64,000 bases of DNA from contig DAOLUH010000023.1 of the NCBI GenBank assembly GCA_035420085.1, forward strand, positions 1 to 64,000, read 5' to 3'. The notes beneath the pieces were generated by a model. The model was not told the origin of the DNA, did no database searches, and worked only from the letters and a program-made list of their open reading frames with translations. The position numbers and the translations under genes are program-made. Below, piece after piece: positions 38,301 through 43,700 of this stretch (its first letter is position 1; each line of letters begins with the position of its first letter). The stretch is from DSWT01 sp035420085. Its GTDB lineage: Bacteria > Chloroflexota > Anaerolineae > B4-G1 > SLSP01.

Positions 38301-40203
38301 GACCGGCTCGTTCTTGCTCAACGAATGGAACGTCGGCTTTGAGATGCTCGGCCCGTTGGCATCTGGCGGCCCGGATAACTTCGGTTACCAGTACGCCGAC
38401 TCCAACGCGGTCGGTTGGGGGCCGGTCTACGGCTTTGTGGACATCTCGGCGGTAGGGAAGTCGCTGACGTTGGGCGACAATGACTACGCCGCAGCACCCA
38501 TCGGCTTCGACTTCAAGTTCTACGGCGCCAACGCGGTCAACCCCAACGCTTACGATACCGTCTTCGTCGGCAGCAACGGCTTCCTCTCCTTCGGTGTGGG
38601 GTCTACCGACCTCAGCCCCGATCCGGTGTTACCCAACCCGACGCTGCCCAACAACCTCATCGCCGCGGCCTGGGCTGATCTGGTGCCGGGTACTGTCTAC
38701 TACCAGAGCTTCGCGCAATGCCCGTACAACCCGGCAGGGACCACCGTGGACGCCTGCTTCATCGTGCAGTATACCAACTTCACGCATAAAGATGGCAGTC
38801 CCGCGGGTACCTGGGAAGTCATCCTCTTCCGCTCCGGCAGCATCCTGATGCAGTACGCGGACGTGAACGCGCCCAATGCGACCACCGGTATCGAAGGCCC
38901 GCTCGGCCTCGACGGTCTCACCTACGGGCCAACCCTGGCGAACAAGCTGGCGGTCTGCTTCGCCTATCCGGGCGAGTGGCTTGATTGTCAGTCTACGCAG
39001 GTGCCGTGGCTGGCGACCAACCTCACCGAGGGTAACATCGCGGCTTACGGTACTCAGGCGGTTCAGGTGACGTTGGACGCGCGCGTACCGGAAGTCTCCG
39101 CGCCGGGAACCTACCGGGCTGAACTCTGGCTGATGACCAACGATCCTCACCAGGAGTTCACCAGCATCCCGGTGACGATGATCGTAGCGCAGCCGGAGAC
39201 ACTGACGAAGCTCGAAGGCGTGGTGACCGGTTGGTCGCAGTGCGATGCCGTCAGCCAGACGCTGGCCGGCGCGCAAGTAGCGATTGCGACCAGCTCCGGC
39301 GAGAGCTTTGTACTCAGCACCGACGCCACTGGCGCTTATGCGGTTTGGCTCCAGAACGGCGACACCTATACCCTGACCGTCTCCAGCGCGGGATACGTGC
39401 CGGTGACAGTGAGTGGGATGGCGGAAACGGTGATGTTGCCGCGCAACGTCGCGCTGCGGGCGGATGTACCGTGCATCAACCTGTCTCCTGTCAGCTACGA
39501 CGTGACGCTCCCGAAGGATCGCACCGCTACGCGCGCCTTCACCATCCAGAACACCGGCGCAGGCGACTTCGCCTTCAGCAACATCCTCGGCTCCAGCCTG
39601 TGGCTGTCGGTACAGCCTAAGGTCGGCGTCGTGCCGGCGGGGAGCAGCGTGCCGGTGACGGTGACGTTCGATGCGACCGGCCTGGTCGCTGGCGATGTCT
39701 ACTCCACCGTGCTGGAAGTCGTGCATGCCAACCCTGCAGTGGCGCGTCTCTTCGTGCGCCCGGTGCGGTTGACGGTGCTCGACACCCCGCAGTTGATCGT
39801 GGATGTCGTCAAGACGGCGTCTCCGGCGGATATGGTCTTGCCCGGCGGTCTGATCACCTATACCGTGACCATCACGAATAGCTATGATCGTCCGCTGGAC
39901 CTGGCGGCGACCGATCCAATCCCAGTCAACACCACCTACATCCTGGCGAGCGTCACCGGCGGCGCAAGTGTGCTGGATCCGCCCGCCAATACGGTGGTCT
40001 GGAACGGGACGCTGGCGGCCAACGCGAGCGCGACCTTCGGCTACGTCGTGCGCGTGGGCGCGGATGTGGCCCGCGGCACGCTAATCACCAACACGGTGAC
40101 GGTAGCCACGGACAGCCTGACATTCAGTGATGATGTCGTTGTCCTCGTCGGACCGCTGCGACAGTACATCTACCTGCCGCTTGTTCTGCGCAACGCGCAG
40201 TAA
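26332..40203 (+). CDS. Giant secreted subtilase (4623 aa) with domain-bearing BACON-like repeats
   Basis: The start is ATG 26332 (GGAGG at 26321-26325). A signal peptide ends near AVQA-APE (residue 26). A propeptide-like region (about 60-165) precedes the S8 peptidase domain, whose triad is Asp195 (SIDTG), His241 (NGHGSHT) and Ser436 (GTSMSAPH). Then come two carboxypeptidase-regulatory-like (CpD) domains, a MAM-like jelly-roll (about 700-857) and another CpD domain. From about residue 955, seven units alternate a BACON-like domain with a CpD domain; in each, a different domain sits just before the BACON P-W-L motif. An eighth, uninterrupted copy (39474-39780), a DUF11-like domain and IYLPLVLRNAQ close the protein. 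It probably acts on protein outside the cell; substrate and anchoring are unknown. Confidence 0.9.
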   Translation: MQTKWFNLLVLLSLILGLVPLTAVQAAPETAPIAQPAAQEPPNIEVEAALQSQLAADETTGYLIYFREKPDLSPAYEMDWIERGRFVANALNQAALSSQANVRAYLDAQGVKYKAFWIENVISVESSNRATFDGLMNFPEIEVIRERRQLGVIEPEQVMAPSAPQAVEPNIAHVGADQVWAQGYNGAGVVVASIDTGVRYTHDALVNHYRGNLGGGTFDHNYNWWDPYGDHPTTPGDDNGHGSHTMGTMVGDDGGANQIGMAPGAKWMACRGCNTSSCGGDELLECAQFFAAPWDLNKANANPDKRPNVINNSWGDCGQTYDPWYQDVVDAWHAMGIYPVFSNGNASNCGYPSPPGLNTVGNPARYGNVTGVGSTGRDNGQYAPHSNWGPTDNPDTVNPHPGWADLKPQVLAPGVNIRSSVNTGDSAYQGGWSGTSMSAPHVTGLIALMWSAAPCLVGDYATTENIIENTATPIPYDDGTGSGAHVPNYAAGWGEINALAAVLAAAGECGDSAIAGQVTAAGVPVAGALVKATNPTAERKTTTNAQGNYAMTVFSGTYTLQASRYGYKTAVIPNVVATTGTTKTQNIALTAAQKYEVSGKVTDATTGWPLYAHISITGDPVNPLAPDNSVWTDPATGEYSVMLAEDITYTFKVEAWVAGYDAATGPVGPLTQDTTANFALQANMATCTAPGYYFSGGLMANFEDKTFPPAGWTVVNNGGSCTWQSGAIANYGNNTGGDGNYADANSDACGSGTSMNTDLISPPFDTSGLAQVNLSFAYDYNNYTSGEVAAVDVSRDNGATWTNVVRWTTDQRGPATFSQNVTTMLAGSTQARVRFHYYAPSWDWWWQVDNVVLGNPVCNAPTDGGLVVGNVYDANYPTVALNGATVVNDAGYETTAAPTPLDNAVDDAFYTLFAPAGATSFTASVKGGYAPASATITVPDGDAVEHDFFLPAGLLSATPTGLGVTVELGYTAARTLTLVNTGGASAAFELKEKSGRFAPIHIAAYTGSVPPADAPVSTGLAPQGTAPTAAPESPAAPLVNAAPAYAIDLFTGNLVAFMSDTPGTWTVIGNTGIGGPFAGDFLNGDFSLMYVLDYDTNRFYLVDTTTAVATVVGTSAPLSGHVWTGMTGSVDGTLYAASTNGSQSYLYTIDPETGAVTVVGEITNAPVIIDIAINADGDMYGVEIMNDVLMSIDPETGAGAVIGSLGFNASYAQGMDFEEESGVLYLAAFNVGTFQGELRIADTETGNTALVGGFPGGVEVDCLSFATGGSADVPWLTETPVAGSVSAGGSTAIAVNFDAAYVDQPGEYHADLIVKNDTPYGKFSVPVTMTVTPPQSWGKIKGTVIGLGACDANPAPLAEATVMVESITTGQTWLLETGDDGVYQLWLDQAHSPLVVTVTAPDYYGQQTGVIVRQGQTTLVDFNLRLLKPCLSNNPPSFDVTLPMGDNTSRLLTLSNTGAGMAEYELLEIVGGFIPMRTTTSYVEYLPMPAAPNGPVNTIHNGALSNAEPRAPYTYYSGAPQAVSIIAYADDDQHNPTAVETALQALGLSYTFYGNDSSGANLSAFVSAVQGGGWDLVIYAADSWALIDASDYQAVANHVAAGGMAVAQSWAIGYDAAHQNHVLWSLLGGSYGGWLTSPASLYWWNPAHPIFSGVPEFTNLNNLGYLAYGARMNLLGDPATGLGGFATTPTNGQAGVILSNADRTIYKGLTDNLNSADADSDGAWDAAEWWTNAVNYILNPGMFGGGIPWLTETPISGTIAADTNAVVDLTFDAGVPETMQPGTYYGQLKVSSNAANEVANVPVTLTVTPPATWGKIAGTVTGLGYCDSETPVPLEGATVYIATATGLLWELTTDANGQYAFWLDAAHGPVNITVEADGHVGQVFNAVPVTAGQTTTRDAALRWAQPCLAVDPALFDVTVTLGDSTTLPLSLINQGAGAADFNLVEVDGGMLPSRLNATATRPAARSFLVTLPEGAPQSLMGYVASGSPAPETPAVASGAPTGAVQGVQFYYNRGAFNADYPGLPVEGYENGTMPAGSLDSIAHPLDEFSDNAYFDPGDILPGIQFWATNDHYGDELVVLGVNFMGNPSKTAAANYFADSFHIVFNPPVLATGMDLQEFLGGYSCQVDVYDADGVLLGSDVTACNEAGVFWGVASDSSFIGEVVITSLAGGAQGADNIAFGGSLPEIPWLSENPEAGTVDPDSTSDVDLTFDAGVPEVAQPGTYFGTLAVNSNDPVNDKIVVPVTMTVVPPASWGKLLGTVTGMGYCDADPHPLAGAEVYVESWMTHTTTVMGTLMAEDFEGSNGGYTHSGTYDEWGWGAPTAWPYGCASGSLCWGTDLASNYENYADQTLFSPVIDLSGVAAGPLAVAWQQAWSTESGFDYAYAEVSINGGGWTQMWTGNGTNNNWTEMTYDISGAAGGTVQFRWRLTSDSSVTYPGYYVDNVRILGPVETVEPVNWQLTTDVSGTYQVWIDEMYSPVTITVAYPDYQKGEAIAVITGGNTVTQDFDLRMLKPCVQVNPSALSAELELGTTASTVMTLTNIGAVDTDWTLAEENLGAPTVTPPGVVLLFTEAFEGAFPPAGWTRLDNAGSCDWESSATTGYTNQTGGTGLFADANSDWCGTGMNVELWTPAIDLSTATAPVLSFQSDFNDYGGADDGYVDISTDGGAAWTNLLHYDGVDVRGPRLEQIDLSAYAGQPNVIIRFHYVAPAWDWYWQVDDVQIADVDPVVWLAENPTSGNLAADTGVQAVDVDFDATVVNQPGDYVANLWVNSDDPYAPAIVPVTMTVTPPASWGQLLGTVYSLGRCEAEMNPLAGAEVVIWDDMATAVVTLTTGASGAYSYWLPNGEYTVTVTAADHVAAAPAVVDVPASGAVVQDFSLVWIGPCLTVETVEYHLTLPMGISDTLPMTLTNDGLGDANFALSDIHVGFVPSGLQMVQRFAPAYPAVSNGEAAELVGAEAPKGEILTPSPLAQTSVPYAPIAALYDNGPLVNSPGTGAGGADESMLQNVSLGMGTYGFGHQSLYGYRVADDFTVTGGGWYVDTITFFAYQTGSGLVSTISAVNLQIWNGVPGAPGSVVVFGDTTTNRLVNTTWSGIYRVMETTSGNTDRPIMANTVKVGVMLPPGTYWLDWQSDGTLSSGPWAPPVTINGQATTGNALQYLGAWGAVLDNGTGTQQDFPFIIAGQDAPWLFEIPDAGTVLAGGQAVVDILMDADYVQEPGEYYGMILLATTDAGLAAAAYPATLTVTLPDTFGRITGVVQGLGPCDDASSAVPLEGAEVTVESATRTWTLFTDANGGYSLWLDEAHSPVTITVNAAGYVAASVTDVPVVAEQTTTQNFGLSPEAPCMSVAPTSIHETVTLGDSATVPMTIGNTGADDLNWAISETGGGYTALRPAPAGFAQAGPVPALAATTVSPASTIVVAPQPAAVNASVLWDQPVSASDTNAYANQDFETVNDAYDIFIADDFVNGDAWNISTIFVPGGLWNGGSSLMNATTLNWQIYADAGGKPAGDPWGNGAAPVWAVSLVPNDPQVVISMGTDGLMGNATVNLNVPALVPAGHWWLVFYPSMAFSSGGQFGRQWSDTTNGAVAQVVNPGGGFGFSTTWSSAQAAWGVPLQDFAFRLEGEIADVPWLFEDPESGMTPAGDTSAVTITLDAGVPEVVQPGDYFATLKVKGDNATVEVPVTMTVEPPDTWGKLTGLVQSLGYCDAMTTPLQGAVVYVESGVTELVTYTVDTVVYEQDFESSDGGFTHSGTYDEWEWGAPASYWPYGCGSGGLCWGTDLDSDYENYADQTLLSPVIDLSGVAPGSPLTAAWQHAWWVESCCDHVYAEVSINGGAWTQMWSNPNGQGSWAEKTYDVSAAAGGTVQFRWRLASDVSVVYAGYFVDALRITTPVEVSEWRPVNWTLTTGADGKYGWWFDSAFSPFTVTISHEGGHEALVFTDVAVTGESITTLNANLHWLQPCMSVAPDALTFNVPMGSATTVALNMANGGAATGSFLLNEWNVGFEMLGPLASGGPDNFGYQYADSNAVGWGPVYGFVDISAVGKSLTLGDNDYAAAPIGFDFKFYGANAVNPNAYDTVFVGSNGFLSFGVGSTDLSPDPVLPNPTLPNNLIAAAWADLVPGTVYYQSFAQCPYNPAGTTVDACFIVQYTNFTHKDGSPAGTWEVILFRSGSILMQYADVNAPNATTGIEGPLGLDGLTYGPTLANKLAVCFAYPGEWLDCQSTQVPWLATNLTEGNIAAYGTQAVQVTLDARVPEVSAPGTYRAELWLMTNDPHQEFTSIPVTMIVAQPETLTKLEGVVTGWSQCDAVSQTLAGAQVAIATSSGESFVLSTDATGAYAVWLQNGDTYTLTVSSAGYVPVTVSGMAETVMLPRNVALRADVPCINLSPVSYDVTLPKDRTATRAFTIQNTGAGDFAFSNILGSSLWLSVQPKVGVVPAGSSVPVTVTFDATGLVAGDVYSTVLEVVHANPAVARLFVRPVRLTVLDTPQLIVDVVKTASPADMVLPGGLITYTVTITNSYDRPLDLAATDPIPVNTTYILASVTGGASVLDPPANTVVWNGTLAANASATFGYVVRVGADVARGTLITNTVTVATDSLTFSDDVVVLVGPLRQYIYLPLVLRNAQ
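33195..33690 (+). repeat. MAM-like domain nested inside a CpD domain, copy A
   Basis: Within the CpD domain of unit 3, a ~150-residue jelly-roll-like segment (FEGSNGGYTHSGTYDEW, LCWGTDLASNYENYADQTL) interrupts the strand pair VYVES...WQLTTD. It is closely related to copy B at 37495-38010. Confidence 0.65.
37495..38010 (+). repeat. MAM-like domain nested inside a CpD domain, copy B
   Basis: The segment (FESSDGGFTHSGTYDEW, LCWGTDLDSDYENYADQTL) interrupts the CpD domain of unit 6 at the same point as copy A in unit 3. The two share long identical runs, which points to duplication of the CpD-plus-insert block. Confidence 0.65.
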
Positions 40204-40225
40204 GTTGTAGCGTGCAGCTTCTCTC

Positions 40226-40260
40226 TGAGGGCCATCAGGGCTACCCTGGTGGCCCTCATT
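40226..40260 (+). terminator. Terminator after the giant subtilase gene
   Basis: TGAGGGCCATCAGGG (40226-40240) pairs with CCCTGGTGGCCCTCA (40244-40258) through 15 pairs, one of them G-U, around a 3-nt loop, and TT follows. It lies 23 bases past the stop. Confidence 0.75.
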
Positions 40261-40325
40261 CTGTAGAAACCGCACGAACACGCAAAACGCAGGAATTAGT
40301 TTGGTACTGTGTATGCCGTGATTAT

Positions 40326-40371
40326 ACCGACTGAAGTCGGTGTGTACGTGTACGTACCGGCTTCAGCCGGT
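40326..40371. repeat. Pair of short palindromes
   Basis: ACCGACTGAAGTCGGT (40326-40341) and ACCGGCTTCAGCCGGT (40356-40371) are each 7-bp-arm palindromes, and each is also nearly the inverse of the other. The unit can form two small hairpins or one long one. Confidence 0.6.
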
Positions 40372-40397
40372 GTTCCCCGGCGCAAACGATGATCGGT

Positions 40398-40419
40398 GGA
40401 CTTGACGCGGCTCAATGGT
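40398..40419. repeat. Left copy of a 22-bp direct repeat flanking the 88-bp array
   Basis: This segment matches 40694-40715 at 19 of 22 positions (GGACTT...CGGCTCAATGGT here, GGACTT...CCGCTCAATGGT there). The right copy forms most of the promoter of the 1802-aa protein gene. Confidence 0.6.
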
Positions 40420-40430
40420 GTTGCTGCGCA

Positions 40431-40658
40431 GGCGCAGCTGGGCCGCCATAGCCCGTTCCCAAGACGGGAACGGGAGCGTTGTAACTATGCTCTGCACCCC
40501 CGTCTCGGGGGCGCGGAAGGCGCAGCTGGGCCGCCATAGCCCGTTCCCGAGACGGGAACGGGAGCGTTGTAACTATGCTCTGCGCCCCCGTCTCGGGGGC
40601 GCGGAAGGCGCGGGCTGGGCCGCCACAGCCCGTTCCCAAGACGGGAACGGGAGCGTTG
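40431..40658. repeat. 88-bp tandem repeat array (2.6 copies) with paired hairpins
   Basis: Copies begin at 40431, 40519 and 40607, so the period is 88 bp; the third is partial. Each full copy holds hairpin one (CCCGTTCCC-GAGA-CGGGAACGGG, read with its short loop) and hairpin two (GCGCCCCCG-TCT-CGGGGGCGC). Their core words CCCGAGACGGG and CCCGTCTCGGG are exact reverse complements. Frames through the array on both strands are by-products of the repeat. There are no varied spacers, so it is not a CRISPR array. Confidence 0.85.
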
Positions 40659-40691
40659 CGGTGTTAATTTTGCCGCAATGCTAAAAAATAG

Positions 40692-40720
40692 TTGGACTTC
40701 ATGCCGCTCAATGGTATAGT
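40692..40720 (+). promoter_or_regulatory. Promoter of the 1802-aa secreted protein gene
   Basis: TTGGAC (40692-40697) and TATAGT (40715-40720) are 17 bp apart. The start would be near 40727, giving a ~30-nt leader containing AAAGGAAG ahead of the ATG at 40756. Confidence 0.65.
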
Positions 40721-40755
40721 CCATGCATATTTCGAATGTGGAATAGAAAGGAAGT

Positions 40756-43700
40756 ATGATGTTCACAAAGAAAAATCTATGGATTTCGCTGTTATTTGTT
40801 GCGTTGCTCGTGGCGTCAGTCTTGCCGCTGCGTGCAGCGCGCGCGGCTGACATCGTTGCTCCTCCATCCCCTTTGACGCCTACGGTGGGCTACGTTGCGC
40901 GGATGGACGTCTCTCCGGCGCTGCGGGATATGCCCGCTCTGGCAGTAGATGGCAGCCAGCCAACGATAGACCGGGGATTGCGTCTGCCTAAAATTCTCCA
41001 ATCGAGCAGTCTGGAAATGCCAGACCCTGTCCGGCAAAGTGTGACCGGCCCCACCGCGATGCCTGCGCCGCTCACCAGCTTCAATGGCCTGGGCAACATC
41101 AACGGCGTCCATCCGCCCGATACCCAGGGCGACATCGGCTACGACCCGGCGACCGGGAAGAAGTACTACGTGCAGTGGGTGAACCTCTCTTTTGCCATCT
41201 GGGATGTCACCGGAACGCCGACGCAGGTGTACGGCCCGGTCAACGGGAATACCCTCTGGCAGGGCTTCGGCGGCGTGTGCGAGTCCACCAACCACGGTGA
41301 TCCGATCACCCTGTACGATACGCTTGCCAACCGCTGGCTGATGAGCCAGTTCTCGATCAACGGCCCCTATTATCAGTGCATCGCCATCTCCCAGACAGCG
41401 GACCCGACCGGCGCGTGGTATCGTTACGCTTTCCAGGTGAGCGCCACCAAGATGAACGATTACCCGCACTTTGGCGTCTGGCCCGATGGGTATTATATGA
41501 CGGTGAACCAGTTCACCGGCGGCAGCTCGTGGGGTGGGGCCGGCGTCTTCGTCTTCCAACGCAGCAAGATGCTCGTCGGCGATCCGACGGCGACGTTCCA
41601 GTACTTCGACCTCTACGCGGTGAACTCCAATTTTGGCGGAATGTTGCCGGCTGATCTGGATGGCAGCACGTTGCCGCCGGCCGGCGCGCCCAACTATTTC
41701 GCCGAAGTGGACGACAGCACGTGGATCGGACCAAACGATGCGATGCGCATCTGGAAGTTCCACGTGGACTGGACCAATCCCAATAACACCACATTTGGCC
41801 TCAATGGACAACCCAACGCCATTTTGCCGGTGGCGGAATGGGTGCCGCTGTGCACCAGCACGCGCGCCTGCATCCCACAGCCGGGCACAACGGTGAAGCT
41901 GGATGCCATCGGCGACCGGTTGATGTACCGGCTGGCCTACCGCAACTTCGGCGATCATGAGGCGTTGGTGGTCAATCACACCGTCAACGCCGGCAGCAAC
42001 CTGGCTGGCGTGCGCTGGTACGAAGTGCGCGATCCCGGCGGGACGCCCGTAATTTACCAGCAGGGCACGTATGCGCCCGATTCAACGCACCGTTGGATGG
42101 GCAGCGTGGCGATGGACAGCCAGGGCAACATGGCGCTCGGTTACAGCGCCTCCAGCAGCAGCGTCTACCCCTCCGTGCGCTACACCGGACGGCTGGCGAA
42201 CGATCCCCTGGGCACGATGCCACAGGGCGAAGCCTCGTTAGTCGTCGGCAGCGGCTACCAGACCAGCCAGTACAACCGCTGGGGCGATTACAGCATGATG
42301 AGCATTGATCCGGTGGATGATTGCACCTTCTGGTACACACAGGAGTATATGGCGTCGTCCGGGTATGCGCCGTGGTCTACGCGCATCGGCTCTTTCCGCT
42401 TCCCGAACTGTCTGGGGACTGCGCCAGGTACGCTGCGCGGCCTCGTGCGCAACGCGGCGACGCTGGCGCCGATCAGCAACGCGACGGTGGAATCCGTCTC
42501 GGCGGCGGGCGACGTGGAGGCGACCACGAGCGGCGCGGACGGCGGCTATGCGCTGCTCCTCGATCCCGGCGTGTATACGGTGACAGCCCGCGCCTATGGT
42601 TATTTCCCCTACACGCGAACGGGCGTTGAAGTGAACAGCGCCGCGACCACCACGCTCAATCTGCCTTTGTCGCCCGCGCCCACTTACGTTGTCTCCGGGA
42701 CTGTCACCGATGCGCTGACCGGTTGGCCGCTCTATGCGCGTATCAAGGTGAAAGGCAGTCCCTTCAACCCACCCGCGCCCAATGATGCCGTGTGGACCGA
42801 TCCGGTCAGCGGACGCTACAGCCTCACGCTGGCAGCGGGGATCACCTACACCTTCGAGGTGCAGGCGTGGGTCGCTGGCTACCTGCCGGCCAGCATTGCG
42901 CTCGGCCCGCTGACCGCTGCTGTGACGCGCGATGTGGCGTTGTCGGCGGATATGACAGCCTGTACTGCGCCGGGTTACGTCGCCAATCGCATCGGAACGA
43001 CGGAATCTTTCGACGCCGGCGCTTTGCCGGCCGGTTGGGCGGTGGATGACATCGCCCGCACCAACGTGGTGTGGCGTTTTGACGACCCCAAGCCGCGCGG
43101 CAATCTGACCGGCGGAAAAGGCCCCTTCGCCATCGTTGATAGCGACTACGCCGGCGCGAAAAATGTGGATACCATCTTGCGTTCACCGGCGCTGGATTTG
43201 TCCGCTATGACGACGGTGATGCTGGAATTCAAGTACGACTTCCGCTGGTACTCCTATGGCTTGAGCGAAGTCGCCGACGTGGACGTGAGCAACAACGGCG
43301 GGACGACCTGGAACAACGTCTGGCGGCGCAGCGGCGCGAACGACCGCGGCCCCAAGACCGCGCGCGTCAACCTCACCGCGCTGGCGGCGGGCCGCCCCGA
43401 CGTGCGCGTGCGCTTCCACTACTACAACGCCAACTACGAATGGTGGTGGCAGGTGGATGACGTATTCGTCGGCATGTTTGAGTGCGTCCCCACGGCCGGC
43501 GGCCTGGTGGTGGGCGGAATTGTGGACGCCAACACCGGCGCGGCAGTGGCGGCAGCGGTCGCCAATGACGCGGGTTACGCGACGACCGCCAGCGCGACCT
43601 CTTCCCCTGGCACGGACGCGTTCTACACCCTGTTTGCCCCGGCCGGAACGCGCGTCCTGACGGCGACGGCGACTGGCTATGGCCCGGCTGTGGTCACGGC

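Larger units (their letters stand above)
29195..39780 (+). repeat. Eight BACON-like units, seven carrying an inserted domain
   Basis: Each unit starts with C-L-x-V-x-P...LGDSTTLPLTLxNTGAGxADF and resumes at P-W-L-T-E-x-P-x-S-G-T-V, ending VPVTMTVTPPxxWGK. Inserts lie at about 29330-30145 (beta-propeller-like, TIDPETGAVTVVG), 30750-31572 (glutamine-amidotransferase-like, IIAYADDD), 32175-32885, 34005-34508 (MAM-like), 35115-35880, 36490-37208 and 38345-39000 (nidogen-like). The last unit, 39474-39780, has only a few residues at this point and shows the undivided domain. The units are 1.3-1.8 kb apart. Confidence 0.75.

Noticed and set aside
40431..40658. CRISPR array
   Set aside because: The repeats are contiguous 88-bp units with no unique spacers, and no cas genes are present.
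40412..40684. Open frames on both strands across the 88-bp repeats
   Set aside because: They consist of repeated segments created by the array itself, with no ribosome-binding site or family match.
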